DNA of 64,000 nt from Phytophthora quininea (Eukaryota > Oomycota > Peronosporomycetes > Peronosporales > Peronosporaceae): NCBI GenBank assembly GCA_011947345.1, contig JAAVTG010000071.1, positions 40,659 through 104,658 of the forward strand. Direction: 5' to 3'. The translations under genes and the position numbers were made by a program. Below the pieces are notes generated by a model. The model did no database searches and was not told the origin of the DNA. It saw only the letters and a program-made list of their open reading frames with translations. This document shows, piece by piece, positions 33,662 to 44,226 of the stretch. Position 1 is the stretch's first letter, and every line of letters begins with the position of its first letter.

Positions 33662-34106
33662 CGTCTTCGACGAACGTCTTTTGAGCGCAGATCGACGGAA
33701 GTGTGAACCGACTGGTATTGTTTTGAAACTGACTTTGTAATTGTGGCCCATTGGGCTAAAAGGATGGTGAGCTTCTGTTGAAAGGAGGCTGTGAGAGTGG
33801 CGGCGATAACTTGAAGAGCTGTCGGTGAAGGCGGTGTGGAGTTGTTGAAATGTACATCGAAGGATGAGTGAGGTGTTCTTGAAATCGCGCTGTGCGCACA
33901 CATCGATTGAGGTGTTAGTGGGTCGCCGCTGGACGCAGGAAACCCTTCGGTGCTGAGGCGAAGTTGCACAAGTGTTAGGACTGATGTCGAAGGCAACCGA
34001 GTAGCAGATGACATTTATTCTTGGTGTTAGAGCGACGCTACGATATGCAGTTGAAGCCGTGACTTCAAGGAAATGCGCCCAAGAGCACGCACAGAAAATG
34101 TTGAGC
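33662..34106. other. Gap between integrase and antisense ORF of Gypsy-A
   Basis: No gene. It separates the convergent ends of pol (33661) and the minus-strand ORF (34107). The equivalent gap in Gypsy-B is about 360 bp (43869-44226), and in the 8-12 kb fragment about 110 bp. Convergent terminators would be expected here; I see no clear polyadenylation signal. Confidence 0.5.
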
Positions 34107-35054
34107 TCACAGTTGTTGCCCGGGAACGAAGTTCTTGCATCGGCGCGGAGACCCGATCACCTTGAGGTTCCTGGGGGCACGCTCAAGGCGCTGTCGATCG
34201 CCCTCGAAAGTTGCACCTTGCACCCGCATTGGGTCGCGCCAGTCTAAGGCCAGGAGTTGCTTTCTCAGCGTGAACGGTAGCCCAGTTTCGGGGTCATCCA
34301 CGCGAGGATCCGCCCAAATCCAGTGGCAACACTGGGCCGGGACCACCCACATGGCGGGTTCTTCGAAGATCGTTGAAGGGCACCCTGGCGTCTTGAGTAG
34401 CTTCTTGGCCGCGGTGCGCTGCTGGCGGATGAATGAGTCGTGGCGTATTTTGCGATCCTCGTACAAGTCCTTGGATCGCCTGTCCAACCTCGCCTGTTCC
34501 TTGCTGACTGGACGCGGTGGAGACGCTGGCTTAGGCGGAGTCTTCTTGGACTTGAGTTTCTTGGGCATGACCTTCTTGGGCGGAGCTTTGCTGCCTAAGT
34601 CGATGGTGACCCAGTGAGTCATCTCCCACCACGCCATAGAATTGACCTTCATAAACGGGATGTACGTTCGAATGGCGTTCTGGACCTTCGACGGCAAAGG
34701 TGACACATCGTGGAAGTAGAAGATCGTTGTCCGATCCTCAAACATCTTCGTCCAAGGTTCTTTGGCGGCTTTGCTAGTGAGATTCTCGTAGGCGTCGATA
34801 TCCCAACGGCCCACCCACTGAAAGATGTGTGACTTGAGCGGCCGATACGCGGGGAAGCCCGGTGTCTGACCAGTCTTGTCGCCGTAGAAGACCATGCTGG
34901 CACCGTAGTAGCGGAAGGATGACGTGGTCTCTGGATTAACGTTTTCAATCAGCGCGAGTTGGGCGATTGTCAGATCCTTGAACGGGATCCGAGCAAGTCG
35001 CGAAGGAATCTTCCGCGGAGTCGCTTCCCCTTCGTTTAGGCCTTCGTCGGACTT
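34107..35054 (-). pseudogene. Antisense additional ORF of Gypsy-A, N-terminus cut off
   Basis: The minus-strand frame is open from 35210 to 34107, but the part above 35055 lies in the Gypsy-B LTR, so the true coding part is the C-terminal ~315 codons. It contains 'FEDRTTIFYFHDVSPLPSKV', 'MAWWEMTHWVTIDLG', a very basic nuclear-localisation-like run ('KKVMPKKLKSKKTPPK', ~34600-34550), 'RLDRRSKDLYEDRKIRHDSF', and a conserved-looking end 'CCHWIWADPRVDDPETGLPF'. Position and orientation match the antisense ORFs of Gypsy-B (48026-44227) and the 8-12 kb fragment. Sequence similarity to those is weak by eye. Function unknown. Confidence 0.65.
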
Positions 35055-35561
35055 AGTCCTAAACAAGTTCACACTTTTCCGGTAAGTCCCTGCACGAGCT
35101 GGATGTCTGCCGTCGTTCCCCAAGAGGCATAGCTTGTAGGGAAGTGACTGGTAGCGCCAAGAGTTAAGGTCGGCCCGGGGAAGGGCATTTCTCGCTACCA
35201 GCGAAGACAAATCTCGCCAACTTGGCGAGTCGACGGGTCTCTAACCCAGAACGTCGTTAATCTTCTAGTCGGGCGTACGCTGCGCTCGGTGGCCTGTAAA
35301 AGCGCTCGCGCGCCGACGCCCATCCTTTGGTGTGAGGTCACAGGGTTGAGGAGCGGAGGCTGCTAAGCTCAGGCAGGCCTCCGGAGAGATTGGTAGCTGA
35401 CGACTGCGGAGCAATTCCACCGCTGTCCCGGAAGGGCCGAATCGCGAAGGGACAGCCCTTGTGCAGGCCACACAGAGTCGCCGACCTTAGACTCGGCGAA
35501 TTTGTTGTGTGTATTGCGAGGAAGCCAAACTTGACGATTTTGTGTGCTCTCCAACACCACA
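35055..35561 (+). repeat. Left LTR of Gypsy-B (possibly lacking U3)
   Basis: It is nearly identical to 48737-49244 over ~507 bp, ending 'ctctccaacaccaca'. Homology starts at 'agtcct' (35055). The right copy has a TATA-like 'gatataac' about 30 bp before the matching point, so this left copy may begin close to the transcription start and lack the upstream promoter part. Differences between the two copies are few, indicating insertion not long ago or gene conversion. Confidence 0.85.
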
Positions 35562-35563
35562 AC

Positions 35564-35581
35564 TGGTGCCGGGGCCCGGGA
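35564..35581 (+). other. Primer-binding site of Gypsy-B
   Basis: TGGTGCCGGGGCCCGGGA begins two bases after the LTR end. Its complement ends ...GGCACCA, as expected for pairing with a tRNA 3' end. Confidence 0.7.
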
Positions 35582-35645
35582 ACAGGGTGTGTTTTGTTTT
35601 GTAGGTACCAGCTAACCAAGGTTTCGAGCAACTACGTGAGAGAAG

Positions 35646-37911
35646 ATGGTCAAGGATCGACACCGCCGAACATCGTGACGCCATCGACGGATGGAAGCCC
35701 TAGGTCGAACTCGGCGAATTCGGTGACCAATTTATCGCTGATCGCCGAGTCTGATTTGGGCAATGTTAGCGTGGTCAATGCGACAGCAGAGGACATGCGT
35801 ACGATTCAAGATGGTGACTTCGATGTCCGAGACCAGGATGAAGATGAAGAGGAAGAGAAAACCGAGTACGGCGTTGTGAAGACGACCAATGAACTACTCA
35901 GCGAGGTTGAAGAGCTGACACTTCAAGTTGGCAAGATGGGCACCCGACGTCCCGTGGAACGCAATCTTGCCGTTGAACTCAGCGAAGGTGCGGACGACGA
36001 CGATGACGATGATGATGAATATGGTGTTGCTCAAGGGGAACGTCCGCCCCTTGTACCCAAGGCAACACGGAACGACGACACGCCGAGCGCCAACAAGGTA
36101 CTCGCGCGCCTCGGCGAAGAAATGAGAATGAAAAGTGAATGGATGATGATGGTTGCTCCTATTGCGACGGCTCAAGCGAAATGGCCAGTGCTCAGTGCAG
36201 AGCTCAATCAGCCCATCAATAGTACAAACATCAACCAACTCGTCGAAGACACGGTTCTCCTGCTGCGGGCGATGGGTTTCCGCCGCACTAGCAGGCCCAA
36301 TAGCCTGATACTGCATCGTTGGGACACGCACTCAGCAGGAGCTGAGCTCATGAAGTGGAAGCGTAAACTCAAGGTTGCCTTCGGGCTGGAAGGCGGCGCG
36401 AAAGGAGCTTTACCGCAAACGCGTCAAGCTGGTGAGCCGTCTAGAATCAGCGAGAATCCGGCGATGGTCCCTCTTCCAGAGACCCCGAAGACGAAAAGAG
36501 GAGTATTCCGCAAGACGGAGGAAACTCCGTACTTCGCCGACTCACATATGGTCACCCCGAATCGCGGAATCCTACGTCACGGCAGATTCGCTAAGTTGTA
36601 TGACGCCGAAGATGCTGCGGAAGTAGGTGATGACGGCGAGAGCGGAGACCCCAGGGAGTTCGAAGAATCCCCAAATGATGTCATTCGCCGACTCAGTTTC
36701 GCTGAGTCCGACAGCGACCGGGGTCAGGTAGTCGAAATGCGGACGCACGCACCGCTTGACAAGATCGCCACCTTCGAAAAGGCAAGCGATACCGCTCAGA
36801 TGATGCCCTGCAATGGATCAAATGTTTCATATACGAAATGAAGGGAACTCGCATGCCACAAGATTCTTGGTGCGAGCCATTCTCGCTAAGTCTCGGTAAA
36901 TCAGCCAAGGGATGGTATCGCCAACTCCCGAAGAAGAGTCAGCGAAAATGGAGCCTACTCAGCGAAGCGCCGAGAAAACGAGCATGTATGCGACTTCCTA
37001 CTGCGGCTAAATGGATACGCCCGAACAGCGCAGATCCAGTATGAGAGAGGAGGCGCTGATGCAGTCGACCACGTTGAGCACTTCATACTCAGCTGTGGCG
37101 ACGATGCCGTAATGGACCTTGTCTATCCTGAAAGACTGGACGATATCCACCGTGTTGAGAAGATAATCAACCAGAGACTACTCGGCGAGAAGCGCAAAGA
37201 AACAACGTCACCGTCTCTCTACGGGCCGTAATAGAGAGTCGCAAAAGCGACTCAAGACGGGAGCCGTCTCGCTGGAGTGAGCCCCGACGCGATAGCCGCC
37301 GAGACGAACGACGTGATGATCCACGCGATCGCCGAGACGATCGTCGTAACTGACGGGATGATGTCCGTGATCGCCGAGTATTACTGATGGAAGCCTCCGA
37401 AGATGATCTGCTGGCAGCCCTTGATGAACGCAGGGCAACGCAAAATGCCAATCTGTATGACTGGTCGGGTAGTGAGAGCGACGACAGCCATGACAATGAG
37501 TCCGACTATGATTCTGCTGAAGATTACATTGACGCCGGACACAGTAACGACCGTAGCAGGCAGATAAACGATCGGCCAACTTCCTCCTCGAACCGACCCG
37601 CACAGAGCCGAACCGACTCAGCGAGTCGCCAAGCCCCTCAGCCACGATTACCTACCCAGGACCAAACTACTCGACGAGAGGGATTCCGTGAACGACGAAG
37701 GTATGGTCCATGTGGCGCCTGTGGTGGACAGGGGCATGATGCACACTTCTGTCGCTTGCGGTGTAAATTCTGTAAGCAGGTCCATGATGCAGGACGCTGT
37801 GAGCTCTATCAACGCTTAGAAAAACTTACCAAGTTCGTTGGGAATTCCGTTGATAAGTCCGTAGTCCCGGAAGACCTCCAAGACATCTACACGTCGAGAC
37901 ATTTAAACTAG
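35646..37911 (+). pseudogene. Gypsy-B Gag with two zinc knuckles, frameshifted
   Basis: The ATG at 35646 starts a frame that breaks almost immediately. The coding sense continues in the frame open to 36841, with an acidic leader (a DDDDDDDDE run at ~35998-36020). The Gag core follows over three frames ('MPQDSWCEPFSLSLGKSAKGWYRQLP', ~36853-36930, then 'GEKRKETTS' near 37190). The last frame (37387-37911) ends with the RNA-binding part 'CGACGGQGHDAHFC' and 'CKFCKQVHDAGRC'. The knuckle pair matches that of Gypsy-A. Particle-forming and RNA-packaging protein, now broken. Confidence 0.82.
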
Positions 37912-38176
37912 TGGGCTCGCCATCTTTGACTGGGATGGATACAAACGGGCTGCCACAGTCAGCTGAACCAGCAGTAGAAGCGCGGTTTGTGTTTGCTTTT
38001 GTTGGTGAAGCAACACGTCCCGACGTGAGTGGTAGAGAAGGGAGTGAGCGGAGAAAAACGGATGAGGATATTGTGGAGAGTGCTTTCGCCAAGTTGAATG
38101 ACGACTTGGCGAAAGTAATAACGAGCATGGGGATAACTCAGCGATCGAAGGTGGTTCGCATCGACCAAGCCAAGAG

Positions 38177-39040
38177 ATGGAAGTTACTCCCAGGCGAACG
38201 ACTGGGATGGTAGTCAGCGAAAAAATCGACCGTCGAGTCAGGATGCGAGCGCTAGTGAAGGGCGCGGTGAACGATGTGCGTACGGACATATTACTAGATA
38301 CTGGAGCTAACGTGTCGGCAATCACTGAATCGTTCGCCAAGAAGTTGAGATTGAAACGATTTACCAGCCACGACAAGCATATTAATGTGCATGGAATTGG
38401 CAAGTCCAGAGTGGAAGCCCGAACCAGAGCGATGGTGAAAATTACTCTTGGATGGGAGGTTGTGTATGAATTTGAAGTGTGGATCTTACCACATTATGCT
38501 GGAGTCGATCTTATTCTCGGCACGGACTTCATGATCCCGGCGGGCGTTAGGTTGGACTTATACAATTCGGCTGCAAAACTACCAGACGAAGTAGTCGTAC
38601 CAATGATCAAGTCGGCGACTGAAGCCAACGATGACCCCATCGTCGAGTTCAAGCTTCAACGAAACCAACCCAGTGAGGCAACTCACGAAGTTTGGATTCG
38701 ACGTCTCAAGGGTGTGATCCCTACGTTGAAATACAGTATAGGTGGCCGTCCAAGCCGAGTGCTATTGACGAATGTGTCCGATAAACTGCAATGGTGCCCA
38801 GCACATTTCCCTGTGGTAGTGTGGGTACCGCACGGTGAATTACTGAGAACCGATGGCTACGTGCGAGTGGACTCTGCGAAATACAGAGACTGGCAGGTGC
38901 TGGCTTATGAAGGAGCCCTCGACAAGTCTCTGCTCAAAGAAGAGCAACGACTTTATGTTGAGTGGCTCAGCCGACAGCCGCCGGCGGTTGAACGTATGGA
39001 ATATGAGGAACCACATGGGATCTTACCGAGACCACCGTAG
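38177..39040 (+). pseudogene. Gypsy-B aspartic protease and linker
   Basis: A 287-codon open frame. The active site is 'ILLDTGANVSAITESFAKKL' (~38290-38345), followed by 'HGIGKSRVEARTRAMVKITLG' and 'DLILGTDFMIPAGVRLDL', a complete retropepsin. The rest ('YSIGGRPSRVLLTNVSDKLQW') is the same linker seen in Gypsy-A. It is one of the few undamaged pieces of Gypsy-B, but as part of a broken polyprotein I treat it as a pseudogene segment. Confidence 0.85.
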
Positions 39041-39180
39041 GGCGACGGAGCTGAGCGCGAATTGACATGCTCTGAGAAGTGGGAACGACTCCAACGAGAT
39101 GGGACGGAACTTAACGAATTCGCCGAGTCTACCCAAGACAGCGAAAGTCAGTATTCATCAGACGGCGAAGCTCTCCAGAT

Positions 39181-40641
39181 GTGGGACCCAGGTCAAGCGG
39201 AGCTTCGACCATGACACTCACAACAACCGACAGCGACATACCTCAGAGCAGTGTGAGAGTTGAAAAGGCACCACTAGGGGTGATCGACCAGATTCCCCGG
39301 TGGCAGACACTCCGAGAATGGCTTCGTAAAACAGGGGTGACACTTGGGATCCCGGTCAAGACGATTCGCCGAGAAGCCAACCAGCCAAGGATATGTCAGT
39401 GGAAGTTAACGAGGAGTCATATGGCTCGGACCCGGTGGAGGACTTTGGAGGACTTGAGGCTCAAGCTCGTTACGGTGGCTCGAGAACGCAGCGAAGAAGA
39501 TATCATAGGCACTGGCGAAGTCGGAGAGTGCTATGAACATCTTACTAGCGAAAACAATTTGGTTGACTATGCTCACGAGTTGGCATTTCTCCCGGATCTC
39601 GCTGAGTTGGCCCCTACGGAGTTGGACTATTCAGGCCCGAACGTGACTTCGCCATCACATTCTCCGGAACAACGCGCTCGACTCATCGAAGTCCTCAAAC
39701 AGCATGAATCAATAATGATAGCGAGTGGAAATGCATTACCCCGCCAGCTTATGCGGTTGTGTGCGACATCGACGTGCTAGGACATAAACCCATCAAACAA
39801 CGAGCTCGCCGGGTACCGCTTAAGCATCTGAAGAAGCTCTATGAGTTGTTGAAAGGGCTTTTGAAGGCAGGTCTCATTGTTTTCCAACAGTCCGTGGGCC
39901 TCACCGATTGTGATCGTCCTAAAGAAAAATGGAGTTGACATTCGGCTGTGTATCGACTACAAGATGGTCAATGAAGTCACTGTGGCCATGGAATATGCAA
40001 TGCCTCTCGTGGATGACCTGTTGACCGAGCTAGAGAGCTACTTGTGGTTTTGTTCCCTGGATGCTGCGAGTGGATTCTGGGCAGTGTTGATGACTCAGCG
40101 AGCCAGGCATATTTCCGCCTTCGTTTGCGCTCTAGGCCACTTTGAATGGTTACGAATGCCTTTCGGATTAAAGGACGCGCCGATGATCTACCAGGGTCTG
40201 ATAGACAACGCGTTGTGGGGATTCGTGCAACCTGTTGGTGGTTGGGTTACTTATGCGGAACGCATGCGCCTTGCCGAGTTCGCTGCGGTGGAAATTCGCA
40301 GTCGTCACCAAGTAGACTCACAGACTCAGCGAGAGCGCTGTGAAACTCGCCCGGACGAATCCCTGATGGAGTTGACGAAGTTCGACGCCGACCATCATAC
40401 CTCCGCCGAGTTAGACCCGGTTCGGGACCTTATCGATGGCCCAGAAGGCGACATGTTCTCCAGCGGCGAACCTGACGCTTCAATGCTCGTACCTGTTTTT
40501 GGCAGACGGTCGTTCGTGGACGATATTTGCTTTGGAGAACCTACTTTTGATCATTGTCTGGCTACGCTGGATCGCTTGCTCACTCGATTTACCGAATGCA
40601 GGATCAGTATCAGCTTCACGAAGAGCATCTTTGTGCAATAG
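39181..40641 (+). pseudogene. Gypsy-B reverse transcriptase with an internal insertion
   Basis: Two frames (39181-39780 and 39877-40641) cover the enzyme. They hold 'SPWASPIVIVLKKNGVDIRLCIDYKMVN', 'LDAASGFWAVLM', 'GHFEWLRMPFGLKDAPMIYQ' and catalytic 'SFVDDICFG' (~40510-40536). About 92 extra residues (~40233-40508) sit between 'WGFVQP' and the FVDD box, at the same place as the 62-residue insertion of Gypsy-A but with unrelated sequence. An in-frame TAG ends the frame at 40641 and a frame break lies near 39780-39870, so no active enzyme can be made. Confidence 0.87.
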
Positions 40642-41690
40642 CAAGTTGAATTCCTGTCACACAAGGTTATTGCCGGCGGCATCCAGGCGAACCCCCAAAA
40701 CTGGCAGATATTACAGCTCTACCATTCCCGTCTACGAAGAAATGAATGCAAGCAATCCTGGGGGCATTAAACTATTATGGTCGCTTCATCCAACATCTAG
40801 CAGTTTATTGCGCGGTGTTGTGTCAGCTCAAGGATGCCGATTTTGCCCCAGGGGTGACTTGACTACTGCCAAGTCATCGTTCGCTGAGTTGAAAAGGAAA
40901 ATCGAGGGAGCACCCCTCCTTCGGCATTTCGACTCAGCGAAAGACGTTCATGTGATGGTTTTTGCGAACAATTGGGCTCTTAGCAGTACGCTGATGCAAA
41001 TGCATGACGGCCGGCTTCATCCGGTTCGTTTCTGTGGCCGTGTCCTTAAGGAGGGTGAGGTTAATTATCACCCCGCTGAACGGGAAGTACTCGCCCTACT
41101 TCAGCTCTTAAAAATAATCATACGCTACTGATGGGGAAGACTATCTACGTCTACACACGGTTCTCAACACTGGAATGGATCTTCACGTCGAAAATGCTCT
41201 ACGGTCGAGCAGTGAGTTTTGCGGTCCTTCTGTCTCCATACCATCTAGTGATCAAGCGAGTCCGAGAGAAGGATGTCACGTTTGCACAGCTGTCGCATGC
41301 GACCATAACCCCGTTCGTTGGGTTTGACGAGTCATTAGCGCATTTGGCCCCACCATCGGCCAACTCAGCGAAAATTCGCTTAGATCCAGAACTGCTGTAT
41401 GTCCGGCTGCCTCGTGACTTCGAGGGGCACGTCGTCTCTTTTGATGGGTCAGCTAAGACAGAAAAAATGGTGGTTATGGTAGTTGCTCGTGGATATTGTG
41501 GCGTTTACCGCATTGGGACATTGAGATCGCTGCGAGTGCTCACCTACCGTCTACAACAGTCAATATTGCCGAGTATACAGGCATGAACAATGGGGTGACT
41601 GCCGCCCTGGAACGAGGGGTGACTGATTTGATTATTGTCGGCGATTCACGGCTCGCAATCCAGCAATCCATGGGGTGATCGCCTGCAGGA
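40642..41690 (+). pseudogene. Gypsy-B tandem RNase H domains, broken
   Basis: The first domain (~40890-41190) reads 'VHVMVFANNWALSSTLMQ', 'YHPAEREVLALLQLL', 'IYVYTRFSTLEWIF': the first and third catalytic Asp are missing exactly as in Gypsy-A. The second, archaeal-type domain follows with 'VVSFDGSAKT' (~41438), 'NIAEYTGMNNGVTAA' (~41565) and 'IIVGDSRLAIQQSMG' (~41632), so its D-E-D residues are kept. Frame breaks near 40700, 41130 and 41500 and a stop at 41676 interrupt it. Confidence 0.82.
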
Positions 41691-43868
41691 AACAAACCTT
41701 GCAGGTGGAACTGTCACGCCACCACCAACTGGTAAAAGACTGAATTCCGTCCGATATCTGCATGTAATACGATGCTATAATGCCTCGGCAGACTCGTTGG
41801 CTACAGAAACACTAGAAGCCCAAGCTGGACGAGTAGTGCTGAATGTCGACCGCAAGATAGAGTTGAAAACACTCAACAAGATTCCCGAAATAATTTACGC
41901 TGACAAGCCAATGGTGGAGGAAGAGCAAGCCAAGGTGGCAGCTGTCACAAGGAGCCAAACTCGCCGAGTCCACTTCACAGACGATCAACACCAGGAACCA
42001 TCTGAACAAGCGCCAGAAGTCGAGCCACCAAGGCGAAGACTATCCGACGGACTCAACGAGCATTATAAAACACGCTACGAGCCACCACCAACCCAGCGAG
42101 TGGTAGACATTACTGAATCCGCAACTCAGCGAAGTGAAGAACCTAACGCACTTGACATTGACCCAGTGGCTGTCCAGGCAGAACGTAGAGGGTGTATCTC
42201 CAGAGCTCAAGACGAAAAGTATAAGTGGGCCGATTTGAAGAATTTCCTACTTGGCGATTTTGACAAGTTAACTCGCCGAAGAGCCAAGAACGCGGGGAAA
42301 ATTGCGGACTCCTTCGTACTCAGCGAAGACAACCTCCTATACTACGTAGGAAGTCGGCGAAGTCAGGACAAACTCGGAGAGAACACCATGAAACTTAGGT
42401 TAGTGGTGCCGACTACACTGATCGACGAAATCCTACAAAATTGCCACGACTCTATTGAAGGAGGACACCAAGGGATTGTACGAACGTACCACAGAGTTAA
42501 GACTGACTACTACTGGATAGGCTTGTACGCAGACGTCCTCAAGCACGTGCAGGCCTGTGAAGACTGCAATACTAGCAAGAGTAAACCAGCATTGAGGGAT
42601 ACTCACCGGGCAATGTTGTATCAGACCGACCTTTTGACGTGGTGTCCATGGACTTTGTTATACCGTTGCCGAAGACACAGCGAGGGAACACAGCATTGCT
42701 ATTATTCCAAGATCACTTTACCGGCTACATTATCGCGAAAGCGATGAGCAACACAGAGGCGCTCGAAGTTGCCAAAGTATTCGAAGAGTGTGTGTTCAGG
42801 CGATTCGGAGCGCCGTCGTTAATTAGACATGATAGAGATCCGCGCTTTATGGGCGAAGTGTTTCAAGCCTTTGCTGAAATGATACAATCGAGGTCGCGTG
42901 CCACGCTAAGCTACCGCCCGCAAGCGAATGGGCAACAAGAACGCAGCGTGAAGACAGTCATTCAAACAGTCCGAGTCTATGTCGAACATCCGCTTCAAGC
43001 TGACTGGGATGATGTCGCGGAGAAACTGGTTTATGCCATCAACAACTCACGAGATTCGACTCGGTGAGAGACTCCATTCTACTTGGTACACGGATGGGAT
43101 GCCCAGTCAACGCTCAAGGCAATGACTACATCGGTGAGGAGAAGAACCAACTCAGCGAATCCACCAGATGCATCAGGGTGGCGTAGAGAAGCCAACAGAC
43201 AACGAGGGAAGTGGCGTTAACATTGGCGAGAGAATACCAAATTGCTGAGAAGACTCGACGAGCGGAGAAGCATAATAACTCGCTAAGTCGCGCTGAACAG
43301 AGAGCCATCCCAAGGACCAATTTAGGGAGAAACCAATTCGGCGAGTCCTCCGACAACGGTGTTGCCGAACAAGAAGAGTCTGATGACACTGGAAGTGAAC
43401 TTGGCGAGTCGCACCAATCTCTATTCAAAGAGGGTGACCAGGTGTGGTTATTCATGGAGCGAGTGAAATCTGGATTGACAAAAAGTTGGCTCACAGATGG
43501 CATGGCCCGTTTCGCGTTAAGCGCAAGGTAGAAGAATTTGCATACGAGCTCGAATTGCCGGAAAAAGCGGCTACAGATTCTATCCTGTGGTTCATGTCTC
43601 CCGCTTGAAGAAGGTGACGGGAATTGGCGAACGACCTACGACTCGTTTAGTTGGCGATATGTCCGAAAACGATCGTTTTGACTTTGATGAAGAACTGTTG
43701 CCGGAAGATAGTTGGGTACCAAATGAAGAAACCAATCGCTACGAGGTGGAGAAGATTCTAGACGACAAACTACCGCTCACTAATAGCACGGAGAGAACTC
43801 AGCGATTGTTCAAAGTCAAATGGGTGGGCTACGAGGAGCCTACATGGAAAGTTGCAGACGAAGACTAA
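41691..43868 (+). pseudogene. Gypsy-B integrase with chromodomain, frameshifted
   Basis: The zinc-binding part is 'CHDSIEGGHQGIVRTYHRV...CEDCNTSK' (~42440-42580). The catalytic core, after a frame break near 42620, is 'VSMDFVIPLP' (D), 'IRHDRDPRFM' (D) and 'NGQQERSVK' (E), in 42639-43067. A TGA at 43065-43067 interrupts it just before 'TPFYLVHGWDAQ'. The tail (43211-43531) and chromodomain ('RYEVEKILDDKLP', 'LFKVKWVGYEEPTWKV', 43587-43868) are in further frames. The upstream part (41750-42240) encodes a linker following 'ASADSLATE', the last RNase H Asp region. Confidence 0.85.
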
Positions 43869-44226
43869 TCACAGCGCAAATGATGAACCACCGTTCAGTG
43901 AAGACAGCAGGCTGAATGAGTGAGTGAACGCTACTGCGTCCACTGCATAATTGTATGGAAAATGAAATGTGGCATCCGGAGCAACGACTGCTTTAGACTC
44001 TCTGAGCTACTCAGTGAATTATATGGTGAAACGCTCGACGGACCAAAGTGGAGTCGTAGTTCCAAGACCCAACGAGCCAACAGAATACCCAGCAAAAGTC
44101 TTCATCTGCCAGCAAAAAGATCTTTCTCCATTTACTTACACTACGAGTGCTGGCAGCACGAAAAGGAAGAAATATGAAGCACGACCGACTCAGCGAGCTA
44201 GTCCTCGCTACGGAACTTCAGTGCTG

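Larger units (their letters stand above)
21841..35054 (+). mobile_element. Gypsy-A: large chromodomain Ty3/Gypsy element with antisense ORF
   Basis: A plus-strand retrotransposon of about 13 kb. Order: candidate 5' LTR, primer-binding site (23452), long pre-gag region, gag with zinc knuckles, aspartic protease, reverse transcriptase, degenerate RNase H, second (archaeal-type) RNase H, integrase and chromodomain, then a convergent ORF on the minus strand. The right end is cut by Gypsy-B at 35055 and no 3' LTR is visible. The left end is uncertain; 21841 (TGTGACGATG) is a plausible LTR start because the element-specific motif GCCCAAG starts to be frequent from ~22026. Coding is interrupted by several single-base frame breaks. 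Confidence 0.8.
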
